From an uncultured Verrucomicrobiales bacterium (lineage in GTDB: Bacteria > Verrucomicrobiota > Verrucomicrobiia > Verrucomicrobiales > DEV007): 52,615 bases of DNA. A program made the position numbers and the translations under genes. A model generated the notes under the pieces. The model had not been told where the DNA came from. It worked only from the letters and a program-made list of their open reading frames with translations, and did no database searches. Numbering within the stretch: the stretch's first letter is position 1; each line of letters begins with the position of its first letter. The stretch covers positions 1 through 52,615 of the forward strand of contig CALLLI010000023.1 in NCBI GenBank assembly GCA_938082635.1, given 5' to 3'. This document shows positions 33,884 to 40,820 of the stretch, piece after piece.

Positions 33884-34861
33884 ATGAAAAAAACGACACT
33901 TCTTGTCGGTGCAAGCGCACTGGCCGCAACTCTAGGGTTCTCTTATGGACAGGCATTCACGACGCCTGTCGGATACCACACGGAAACTGCTGCTGGTGGC
34001 GGTGCTTTCACTGTGATCGGTGTGAACCTCGTTGATGCTCCACTCGTCTCCAGTGCCCTCACAGGTGCCGCTGGTGCAACTCTAACCGACGCTAACGTCG
34101 ATTTCACGGCTTCTCTCGCTGACGCGGAATACTCCATCGAGTTTGGCAATGGCCAGCACGATCGGATCACAGGGTTCACTGCGAATACAGTCACGACTGC
34201 TTCTGAGCTCGCTCTCGATGCAGATCCTGCGAACAACAGCTACATCATCCGCAAGGTCCGCACTCTCGCTGATTACTTTGGTGCTGAAAACAGCGCTGGT
34301 TTCGCAACGGGAAGTGCTGACACCGCAGACAATATTTGGGTTCCCGATGGTGTAGGCTTCAAAAAAGCTTACTACTCGACGGGTTCATTTATCTTCTCTG
34401 ATGGATGGAAGTTGGTTTCCACTGGTGATGACGACCAGTCCAATTTCGGAATCGACTTTACGAAGGGGCTGATCATTGAGCGCCGAGGTGAAGCTGCTCT
34501 CGATCTCACCTTCACGGGACATGTGAAGCTGACGCCAACGGCAGTCACAGCTGATTCTGCGTATACCTACGTCAGCCGTGTTTATCCTACGGGCACCACG
34601 TTGGCCAATTCAGGCTATGAAGCATCCGTCGTGCAAGGTTCTGCTGATACAGCTACGAACATTTGGAGCACTGACGGTGCTGGATTCAAGAAGGGGTATT
34701 TCTCTGCTGACTCCTTTATCTTCTCGGACGGTTGGAAGCTCGTTTCCACGGGTGATGAGGACCAATCAGACTTCGCGTTGTCTTCGGGTGTGATTGTTCA
34801 GCGCAACAGCGATGCCTTTGATGTCACGTTGACGCCTCCTGCTTTCTACGCAGATTTGTAA
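33884..34861 (+). CDS. TIGR02597-like secreted protein with internal duplication
   Basis: 325 residues. Signal peptide (K-K-T-T-L-L-V-G-A-S-A-L-A-A-T-L, cleavage near Y-G-Q-A). The motif F-T-T-P-V-G-Y ... F-T-V-I-G-V-N-L-V at the mature N-terminus is the signature I know for TIGR02597, found in Verrucomicrobia. Two copies of a 45-residue unit (142-186 and 241-285) share G-S-A-D-T-A-x-N-I-W, D-G-x-G-F-K-K-x-Y and F-S-D-G-W-K-L-V-S-T-G-D. Function unknown; a surface or extracellular-matrix role is plausible. Immediately downstream of gspD, it may be cargo. A terminator closes the transcript. Confidence 0.8.
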   Translation: MKKTTLLVGASALAATLGFSYGQAFTTPVGYHTETAAGGGAFTVIGVNLVDAPLVSSALTGAAGATLTDANVDFTASLADAEYSIEFGNGQHDRITGFTANTVTTASELALDADPANNSYIIRKVRTLADYFGAENSAGFATGSADTADNIWVPDGVGFKKAYYSTGSFIFSDGWKLVSTGDDDQSNFGIDFTKGLIIERRGEAALDLTFTGHVKLTPTAVTADSAYTYVSRVYPTGTTLANSGYEASVVQGSADTATNIWSTDGAGFKKGYFSADSFIFSDGWKLVSTGDEDQSDFALSSGVIVQRNSDAFDVTLTPPAFYADL

Positions 34862-34871
34862 TCTTAATAAT

Positions 34872-34911
34872 GCGAGAGGGAACTTAACTTTTAGTTGACG
34901 TTCCCTCTCGC
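34872..34911 (+). terminator. Rho-independent terminator
   Basis: 12-bp perfect stem GCGAGAGGGAAC (34872-34883) / GTTCCCTCTCGC (34900-34911) with a 16-nt loop, followed by TTATTCC. It is 10 bases beyond the TIGR02597-like stop. Confidence 0.85.
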
Positions 34912-34973
34912 TTATTCCACTTTAAAACGACTTAAACCAGCAACACAATCTCTCGACCAAACTAATTTAAGGA

Positions 34974-35579
34974 ATGAAATTATCAGTAACGATTTTCGCA
35001 TTATTAGCTGGAGTCTGTATCTCAGCTCAAGCTACGACCATTTCAATCGGTAACCTTCCCGGTGGCCAGCCAGTGCCTATTGCAGACTCTGCAGGAACTA
35101 TTATTTCTAAAGGCGGCGGCTTTGCTGCAATCGGAACCTTTGCTGCAGGCACAGCGTTCAGCGATGTCGCTGGAATCAGTGGTGCTTTTCAGCAGTTTGG
35201 CAATTCAACTGCCCTGACCATCGCAGACGGTCTTTATCAGAACACCGTGACGGCGACAGTGGCTGGCAGCGCGTTTAGTGCGGCTTCGGTTTTCTCTGTT
35301 GTGGGTAACGGCAGTGATCTCGCCTCATCCACAGCTTTGTTGGTCATCGACCATGGTTTCAGCTTTGTGGACGAGCCAGGTGCTACTGATGGTGCGGTGG
35401 TTAGTACCGCCTCTAATGCTGTATTCGGCTCTTCTCTTGGAGGCCTAGTAGTCAACGGCACAGCATTTGATGGATTTCAAATGGCAGGAGGTGCTGGAGG
35501 TCCAGTGATCCCAGAGCCATCCAGCGCTCTTCTCGGTCTCCTCGGCCTCAGCTTCTTGGTTTTCCGTCGTCGTAAGTAG
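34974..35579 (+). CDS. PEP-CTERM sorted exported protein
   Basis: 201 residues. Signal peptide (A-L-L-A-G-V-C-I-S-A-Q-A), a Gly/Ala/Ser-rich mature body without recognised domains, and a C-terminal sorting signal: V-I-P-E-P-S-S, one transmembrane helix (A-L-L-G-L-L-G-L-S-F-L-V-F) and R-R-R-K. This is a textbook PEP-CTERM tail, recognised by the exosortase/archaeosortase family, which must be encoded elsewhere. The substrate lies next to the secretion operon, suggesting an extracellular or surface-attached fate. A terminator follows. Confidence 0.9.
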   Translation: MKLSVTIFALLAGVCISAQATTISIGNLPGGQPVPIADSAGTIISKGGGFAAIGTFAAGTAFSDVAGISGAFQQFGNSTALTIADGLYQNTVTATVAGSAFSAASVFSVVGNGSDLASSTALLVIDHGFSFVDEPGATDGAVVSTASNAVFGSSLGGLVVNGTAFDGFQMAGGAGGPVIPEPSSALLGLLGLSFLVFRRRK

Positions 35580-35610
35580 TTGAACTAAGGATTCAGTAAG
35601 TATTTTCAGG

Positions 35611-35634
35611 GGCTCTGCGATTCTTCGCAGAGCC
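35611..35634 (+). terminator. Rho-independent terminator
   Basis: 9-bp stem GGCTCTGCG (35611-35619) / CGCAGAGCC (35626-35634), 6-nt loop, then TCTTTTATC. It ends the PEP-CTERM gene 31 bases past its stop. Confidence 0.85.
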
Positions 35635-35651
35635 TCTTTTATCTCTACACT

Positions 35652-35894
35652 ATGCCTGACGTCACTGTAAAAAAGGGAGAGCCGATTGATCGCGCTCTAA
35701 AGCGTCTCAAGACTAAACTTGAGTCCGAGGGAATCCTCGACGAAATCCGCCGTCTCCGCGCTTTCGAGACGCCTACTCAGAAAACGAAGCGCAAAGCGCG
35801 GGCTGCCGCGAAGAAGGGTCGCGTGAAATTCCGTGTGAACCTACATTCGGCTCCTGCTGAGGGAACTGCCGATAAGCCAGCTTCAAAGAGCTAG
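35652..35894 (+). CDS. rpsU: 30S ribosomal protein S21
   Basis: 80 residues, a small basic protein of the 30S platform near the anti-Shine-Dalgarno end of 16S rRNA. The opening V-T-V-K-K-G-E-P-I-D-R-A-L-K-R-L-K, then E-G-I-L-D-E-I-R-R-L-R-A-F-E-T-P and the K-R-K-A-R-A-A-A-K-K tail, is the S21 family pattern. The last 20 residues (A-P-A-E-G-T-A-D-K-P) form a low-complexity extension. It stands alone between two terminators. Reduced dependence on Shine-Dalgarno initiation, as the scarcity of SD sites here suggests, is compatible with but not explained by this gene. Confidence 0.95.
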   Translation: MPDVTVKKGEPIDRALKRLKTKLESEGILDEIRRLRAFETPTQKTKRKARAAAKKGRVKFRVNLHSAPAEGTADKPASKS

Positions 35895-35928
35895 CACCCG
35901 TCTTCGAGCATAGAACTCCGAATTTAAG

Positions 35929-35959
35929 AAGCCCCTCTGACATTCAAGTCGAGGGGCTT
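35929..35959 (+). terminator. Rho-independent terminator after rpsU
   Basis: 9-bp stem AAGCCCCTC (35929-35937) / GAGGGGCTT (35951-35959), 13-nt loop, then TCTTGTGT. It sits 34 bases after rpsU. Confidence 0.82.
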
Positions 35960-36027
35960 TCTTGTGTCTGTAGATGAGCATCACTCAGCTCACCCTATGA
36001 GTGAGCACGTAGGAGTGAGTTGTGATT

Positions 36028-36096
36028 GTCGCCTATTTTTCCGAAATCGGACGCCCTCAAGCAGTGAAGCGCCTCGTTTCGGAGAAAAGGGGCGAC
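36028..36096 (+). repeat. Large imperfect hairpin with T-tail in a 305-bp gene-free stretch
   Basis: GTCGCCTATTTTTCCGAAA (36028-36046) pairs imperfectly with TTTCGGAGAAAAGGGGCGAC (36077-36096), with a 30-nt loop, and is followed at once by TTTT. This looks like a terminator, an RNA leader or a small palindromic element. The remaining bases of 35960-36264 show no gene; they include the upstream region of the DMT transporter. Confidence 0.6.
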
Positions 36097-36264
36097 TTTT
36101 CAGGAAGGCCCATTGCCGCCTCTAGGAAGAGCAAAACCTTTGCAAGTGGCTGTCTCTCATTCGTGTTCATTCGCGGTTCTAGATCAACCTGCTGGTGGTG
36201 ACTAATCACGCCGTCTGTCTTAGCGTTTCAGCCATAGGCGAGTCTTCGTTCGTCTAGTAAGTTC

Positions 36265-37173
36265 ATGACTTGGGTAATCCTCTCAGCGCTGTCCGCTCTT
36301 TGCTTAGGAGTCTATGACTTGCTCAAGAAGTCGGCGGTTCGCGATAACGCTGTCTTGCCGGTCCTCTTCTTCGGTGTGCTAACGGGAGCGATCATCTGGC
36401 TGCCGTTCATCGTTTGGTCAGGAGTATCGCCAGACACCCTGCCGCACCCACTTTTGTTCGTCCGCAGGCTATTGCCGTTGGAGCACGGCTGGCTCATGGG
36501 AAAATCGCTCCTTGTGGCATGCTCGTGGCTCTTTGGCTACTTTGCGCTGAGACACTTACCGCTCTCAACGGCTGGTCCAATCCGTTCGACAGGACCCTTG
36601 TGGACCATCTTGATCGCTGTAAGCTTTTTTGGCGAATTGCCCAGTTCTCGCCAGTGGCTGGGTCTGGCCATCCTTCTGGCCTCGTTCTACGCATTCTCTT
36701 TCGTGGGGAAGCTAGAAGGACTTCATTTTAGACGGAACCGTTGGGTGTGGTGTATGGTCGCTGCAACCTTCCTTGGCGCGACGAGTTCGCTCTACGACAA
36801 GTTTCTCCTCCAACGCGTTGGGTTGTCTCCCTCCGCAGTGCAAGCGTGGTTCTCTGTTTACCTCGTGGTAGTGCTTCTGCCTGTCTATCTGCTTTGGAAA
36901 CGGGGCGTTTGGGCTCGTGGTGATTTCCAATGGCGTTGGTCGATTCCTCTGATTGGCGTGACTCTACTTGCGGCTGACATTTTCTATTTCACTGCGGTGC
37001 AGGATCAGAGCGCGCTGATCTCAGTGATTAGCCCTATTCGGCGACTCTCCGTTATTGTGACCTTCTTCGGTGGAGTCGTTCTCTTTGGAGAGCGCACGCG
37101 TGTCCGATCTAAAGCTCTGTGCTTAGGGGTGATGCTTCTGGGCGCCTATACTCTGAGTTCTCCCGGTCAGTGA
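36265..37173 (+). CDS. EamA/DMT-family inner-membrane transporter
   Basis: 302 residues with about ten hydrophobic segments in two homologous halves. The first half starts W-V-I-L-S-A-L-S-A-L-C-L-G-V-Y-D-L-L-K-K-S-A-V, the second V-W-C-M-V-A-A-T-F-L-G-A-T-S-S-L-Y-D-K-F-L-L. P-L-S-T-A-G-P-I-R-S-T-G-P-L-W at the end of helix 4 and S-V-I-S-P-I-R-R-L-S-V-I in the second half mark EamA repeats. Substrate unknown (metabolites or amino acids are usual). No paired gene; the convergent SDR begins 30 bp downstream. Confidence 0.9.
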   Translation: MTWVILSALSALCLGVYDLLKKSAVRDNAVLPVLFFGVLTGAIIWLPFIVWSGVSPDTLPHPLLFVRRLLPLEHGWLMGKSLLVACSWLFGYFALRHLPLSTAGPIRSTGPLWTILIAVSFFGELPSSRQWLGLAILLASFYAFSFVGKLEGLHFRRNRWVWCMVAATFLGATSSLYDKFLLQRVGLSPSAVQAWFSVYLVVVLLPVYLLWKRGVWARGDFQWRWSIPLIGVTLLAADIFYFTAVQDQSALISVISPIRRLSVIVTFFGGVVLFGERTRVRSKALCLGVMLLGAYTLSSPGQ

Positions 37174-37202
37174 ACTCCTTGCGGTCGCAGTAATCGTGTT
37201 TG

Positions 37203-37979
37203 CTAGAGCTTGGGTGGGTTGCGACCGATCATTGGGTACTGCTCCATCTCGAAGACCGTGCCCGTCGTCGGACCAACTTCGGTGCTGATGAAGAGGATGA
37301 CGGCAGCGGCGATCTCGTCTGGAGAAAAGATCCGACCCGATGGCGCAAAGGTCTTGGAGAGGTGGGCAGGCCAATCTTCGGCCATGCCTTGTTCTCGTTT
37401 GCGTGCCTGCTCGTTCTCTGTGAGTACCCAGCCCGGATTGACCTGGTTGACCCGAACACCGCCTTCGCGCATGAGAGTGTCCCCGAGGTTCCGTGTCATC
37501 GTCATTAACGCGCCTTTGGACATGCTGTAGGGCAACAAGTTCTCTTCGCCGCAGTGGGCATTGACTGAACCGATGTTGAGAACATTCCCTCCGGCTTCTT
37601 TGAGATGAGGGTAAGCGGCTTGGGTGAGAAGAAGTGGTGCGCGTGTGTTGACAGCCATGACTTGATCAAAGGTCGCAGCATTGGTGTCTTCAAGTCGCCC
37701 CGTGACGACCATTGCCGCGTTGTTGACGAGGACCTCTAGTTTTCCGAAGGCGGCGATGGCGGCGTCAATAGTGCGCTGAGCGGCGAGAGGATCGGCTAGA
37801 TCATCGATGTGGAGAACGGTGTGATCGCGGCCTAATTGCTCGCAAACAGCTTCGCCTTCGGATCGTTCGAGGCCATGGATAAGGACCTGAGCGCCTTCCG
37901 CAATAGCACGCTTAGCAATGGCCTTGCCAATGCCCATGGTGCTGCCGGTGACGATCACCGCTTTGTCATGGAGTTTCAT
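37203..37979 (-). CDS. Short-chain dehydrogenase/reductase (third gene of sugar-type operon)
   Basis: 258 residues from ATG 37979; a longer frame to 38120 lies within the upstream gene and is rejected. V-T-G-S-T-M-G-I-G near residues 10-18, N-N-A-A near 87-90, S-V-N-A-H-C-G near the Ser site, Y-S-M-S-K-G (Tyr and Lys of the active site). The Ser of the triad is in N-I-G-S-V-N-A. The start overlaps the preceding stop in an ATGA junction, so the two dehydrogenases are translationally coupled. Substrate unknown; a sugar or polyol is likely from context. Confidence 0.92.
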   Translation of the reverse strand: MKLHDKAVIVTGSTMGIGKAIAKRAIAEGAQVLIHGLERSEGEAVCEQLGRDHTVLHIDDLADPLAAQRTIDAAIAAFGKLEVLVNNAAMVVTGRLEDTNAATFDQVMAVNTRAPLLLTQAAYPHLKEAGGNVLNIGSVNAHCGEENLLPYSMSKGALMTMTRNLGDTLMREGGVRVNQVNPGWVLTENEQARKREQGMAEDWPAHLSKTFAPSGRIFSPDEIAAAVILFISTEVGPTTGTVFEMEQYPMIGRNPPKL

Positions 37980-38998
37980 GGTGTGAGTATTGATTTCACG
38001 ACATCGCCGTGGTGCATCTTTTTGAAGGCCGTCTCCCAGTCTTCTAGTGCCCACTGGCCACCAATAATAGGGGTGACGTCCAACTGATTGGAAGCAAGCA
38101 TGGCAAGGACACGTTCCCAAATAGTCCAGTGGTGGCTGAAGCTGCCTTGGAGTGTGACGTTTTTCTGGACAATGGGATCAATATTAAAGCCCAAAGGCTT
38201 CGGGCCCCAGCCGACTTTGGTGATCCAGCCGGCGGGCCGAACGGCTTCGATAGCGAGTTGGAGTGTGGCAGAAACGCCAGCGGCATCGATGACGACATCC
38301 GCACCCAGTCCGTCGCGGTCTCGTGCCCAGGGTAAGGCATCGCCGACGATGGCGTGACAACCGTAATGTTCAGCGATTCTTAGGCGACCTTCGTCTTGCG
38401 GAAGGCCGGCCACGGCGACTTCCGCGCCCGCTTGCCGGGCTAGAGCGGCGCAGAGGATGCCGATGGTGCCGGGACCCAGAACGAGGACGCGGTCTCCTGG
38501 CTCAATGCGCGAATTCTTGATTGTGGCATTGTAAGCGACGCAGCAAGGCTCTGTGAGTGCTGCTTTCTCGAACGCCAAGCCTTCAGGAATCGCATGGAGG
38601 CAGCGGGCGGGAACTCGCACATACTTTGTCATGGCACCGTTGACGCCATAGCCAAAGCCTTTGCGTGAGGTGTCGAGGTTGTAGAGGCCCCGGCGCGTCA
38701 TGGGATTGTCAGGGTCGATGACGGCGGCTGTCTCACTGACCACGCGATCGCCTTCTTTCCAGGAACCTACATTCTTGCCAATGGCGATGATATTCCCACC
38801 GAATTCGTGGCCTAGAACCACAGGGTAGTTGACGGGCCAACTGTGTTGGGACGTCCATTGATGAAGGTCACTACCACACACACCAACGGCGGCGACTTGA
38901 AGAAGAACATCGTCGGCTCCGATGTCAGGCTTATCGATCTCGCGGATCTCGACACTGTGTGGCTCTTCGGCGAAATTAACTACGGCTGGATGTGGCAT
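37976..38998 (-). CDS. Zinc-dependent alcohol/polyol dehydrogenase without structural zinc cysteines
   Basis: 340 residues, medium-chain dehydrogenase. Catalytic zinc region: C41-G-S-D44, G-H64-E65-F and E150-P-C. Rossmann motif G-P-G-T-I-G at 175-180. The segment 88-112, where relatives carry four cysteines for the structural zinc, contains none (V-I-D-P-D-N-P-M-T-R-R-G-L-Y-N-L-D-T-S-R). This cysteine-free lobe, with K-G-F-G-Y-G-V-N-G-A-M conserved, resembles L-threonine/sorbitol dehydrogenase relatives in this segment. Probably oxidises a secondary alcohol of a sugar acid or polyol with NAD. Three bases separate it from the HUMPS-family gene upstream. Confidence 0.92.
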   Translation of the reverse strand: MPHPAVVNFAEEPHSVEIREIDKPDIGADDVLLQVAAVGVCGSDLHQWTSQHSWPVNYPVVLGHEFGGNIIAIGKNVGSWKEGDRVVSETAAVIDPDNPMTRRGLYNLDTSRKGFGYGVNGAMTKYVRVPARCLHAIPEGLAFEKAALTEPCCVAYNATIKNSRIEPGDRVLVLGPGTIGILCAALARQAGAEVAVAGLPQDEGRLRIAEHYGCHAIVGDALPWARDRDGLGADVVIDAAGVSATLQLAIEAVRPAGWITKVGWGPKPLGFNIDPIVQKNVTLQGSFSHHWTIWERVLAMLASNQLDVTPIIGGQWALEDWETAFKKMHHGDVVKSILTP

Positions 38999-39001
38999 GG
39001 T

Positions 39002-39691
39002 TTAGACAGATTGGGCGTGGACTTGATCGCAAATGAGCTTCAGAAAGGCTTCGAGATCGCCATCGGCCGTCTTGAAAGCGTCTGCGTCGATGGTGAGCGG
39101 AGCTCCCAAGACAACAAGTGGGGCACCGTAGGCGGGGCATTGGATGGCCTGTTCGATGGTGAGTCCTCCTACCGCTTGAACGGGAATGGAGACCGCATCG
39201 ACGACGGCGCGGAGATCATCCAACGGGCTCGGCATACGTTCGCCTCGAGCAGCGATGCCGCGGCGCTCATCGTAGCCGATGTGATGCACAATGTAGTCGC
39301 ACCCGAGGTCTTCGAGCCATTCGGCGCCGTCGACCATGTTGGGGCAGGCGAGATTGTCGCCCATGACTTCAGCCCCGAAGTCCTTGCCGGCCTGGACGAC
39401 GCATTTGATCGTTTCTTCGTGAGCCCGTGCCATGACAACGACTTGCGTGGCGCCCGCCTTGGCCATCATTTCTGCTTCCAGGTAACCCCCGTCCATGGTC
39501 TTAAGGTCGGCAACGATCGGAGTCGTGGGAAACTTCTCACGCAGTGCGCGAACTCCGTGGAGGCCTTCTGCAAGGATGAGTGGGGTGCCTGCCTCGAGCC
39601 AATCGACGCCTGCCCGAAGGGCCATTTCGGCAGTTTCGAGGGCCTCGTCGATGTTGGTGAGGTCGAGAGATATTTGGACAATGGGCTTCAT
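39002..39691 (-). CDS. HUMPS-family enzyme (hexulose-6-phosphate synthase / ketogulonate-6-P decarboxylase-like)
   Basis: 229 residues, a TIM-barrel of the orotidine-phosphate decarboxylase superfamily. The hallmark D-x-K-x-x-D is present as A-D62-L-K64-T-M-D67, with E33 (W-L-E-A-G-T-P-L) and the phosphate-binding G-G-L-T at about residue 187 supporting a sugar-phosphate substrate. Hexulose-phosphate synthase fixes formaldehyde; 3-keto-L-gulonate-6-phosphate decarboxylase releases CO2 from the ascorbate route. No phospho-hexulose isomerase is adjacent, so the second kind of reaction, or a related aldol/decarboxylation of a keto-sugar phosphate, is likelier. First gene of a three-gene operon. 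Confidence 0.85.
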   Translation of the reverse strand: MKPIVQISLDLTNIDEALETAEMALRAGVDWLEAGTPLILAEGLHGVRALREKFPTTPIVADLKTMDGGYLEAEMMAKAGATQVVVMARAHEETIKCVVQAGKDFGAEVMGDNLACPNMVDGAEWLEDLGCDYIVHHIGYDERRGIAARGERMPSPLDDLRAVVDAVSIPVQAVGGLTIEQAIQCPAYGAPLVVLGAPLTIDADAFKTADGDLEAFLKLICDQVHAQSV

Positions 39692-39746
39692 GAGTTAAGA
39701 GATAGCCTGTTGTGCTCCAGGTTTTAAGTTCTAAGTTTTAGTTTTC

Positions 39747-40754
39747 GTGGAACGGCTACACATCGTGGGGCAAGGCGTCGCTGGCACAGCATTGGCGTGG
39801 CAGTGCCAGCAGCGGGGAGTCTCGTTTCGTATCTACGACGAGCCGAGAGCATCGACGGCTTCTAAGGTGGCGGCGGGCCTGGTCACTCCGATCGCTGGGC
39901 AGCGACTGACATTGACTCAGGGGTGGAGTTTTCTGCCGGAAATGGAGTCGTTCTATCGTGATGTAAGTTCATTGATCGGGACAACGTTTTATCATCGGCA
40001 CGAAACGGTGCGCTACTTGGCAAATGAAGTGGAAGCGACGCGGTGGAAGAAGCGCGTGGGCGATCCGGTGTTTGAGGCCGAGTTGCTACCTGGGGCTCCC
40101 AGTTTGGCGAGTGCGGCCTTTCATGCGCCAACGTTTGGAGCGTTCCGCATGAAACGTGCTGGGTTTCTGAAGGTGAATGCCTGGTTGGAAGCTTCTCGGG
40201 AGTGGTTTCTGAAAGACGGCTTGTACGAGGAGACGCGAATGACTCTTGATGATTGCGATCCCGCAGCCGGCACTTGGGTGTTTGCCAATGGGCCGTGGTT
40301 GTTGCGCGTGGCTGCGTTTGATTGGTTGCCGATGCGATTCGCACATGGAGATATCCTGACATTATCCATTCCAGACTTGGGCGAGGAGACAAGAATCTTT
40401 AGCGGAACTGCATGGCTCTTGCCACTCGGGGAAGGCCTCTGGCGCGCCGGATCGACCTACGAGGCGGTGGGACGCCCCGAGACACAGCCGAGTGTTGATG
40501 GTCGCGCCATGGTCGAGGCGAACATTCAGAAGATACTTAGATGCCCCTACGACGTGATTGATCACGTCGCGGCGGTGCGCCCAGTGACGCTCACGCGTTT
40601 TCCAACGATGGGGCGTCATCCTGGGAAGGCGCATTTGGCCTGGTTCGGCGGGTTCAGCTCGAAGGGTGTCCTGACAGCGCCAAGCTATGCGAGGCAGTTT
40701 CTAGATCATTTGTTAGAGGGTCTGGCGTTGCCAGATGAAGTCGGCACTTTATAA
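39747..40754 (+). CDS. FAD-dependent oxidoreductase (DAO/glycine-oxidase superfamily)
   Basis: 335 residues from GTG 39747. V-G-Q-G-V-A-G-T at residues 7-14 is the dinucleotide-binding G-x-G-x-x-G, and E32 (Y-D-E) would bind the FAD ribose. K-V-A-A-G-L-V-T-P-I-A-G-Q-R resembles the A-A-G-L-x-x-P segment found in D-amino-acid oxidase/MnmC-C relatives. The C-terminal A-A-V-R-P-V-T is the second FAD-contact strand, followed by W-F-G-G-F-S-S-K-G. Oxidative deamination of an amine or amino acid is likely. Divergent from the HUMPS operon (about 55 bp between starts), so regulation may be shared. Confidence 0.85.
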   Translation: MERLHIVGQGVAGTALAWQCQQRGVSFRIYDEPRASTASKVAAGLVTPIAGQRLTLTQGWSFLPEMESFYRDVSSLIGTTFYHRHETVRYLANEVEATRWKKRVGDPVFEAELLPGAPSLASAAFHAPTFGAFRMKRAGFLKVNAWLEASREWFLKDGLYEETRMTLDDCDPAAGTWVFANGPWLLRVAAFDWLPMRFAHGDILTLSIPDLGEETRIFSGTAWLLPLGEGLWRAGSTYEAVGRPETQPSVDGRAMVEANIQKILRCPYDVIDHVAAVRPVTLTRFPTMGRHPGKAHLAWFGGFSSKGVLTAPSYARQFLDHLLEGLALPDEVGTL

Positions 40755-40809
40755 CGAAGAAGGCCGCTGAGGATAAGATCCCCAGCAGCCTTCGAAGTAG
40801 TCGTTATAA
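40749..40809. terminator. Bidirectional hairpin between convergent genes
   Basis: Outer arms TTATAACGA (40749-40757) and TCGTTATAA (40801-40809) pair perfectly; inner arms GAAGGCCGCTG (40759-40769) and CAGCAGCCTTC (40783-40793) pair with one mismatch. The hairpin lies between the convergent oxidoreductase and the CotH gene and can terminate both transcripts. The left arm contains the stop of the oxidoreductase. Confidence 0.8.
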
Positions 40810-40820
40810 GGACTGCCGCC

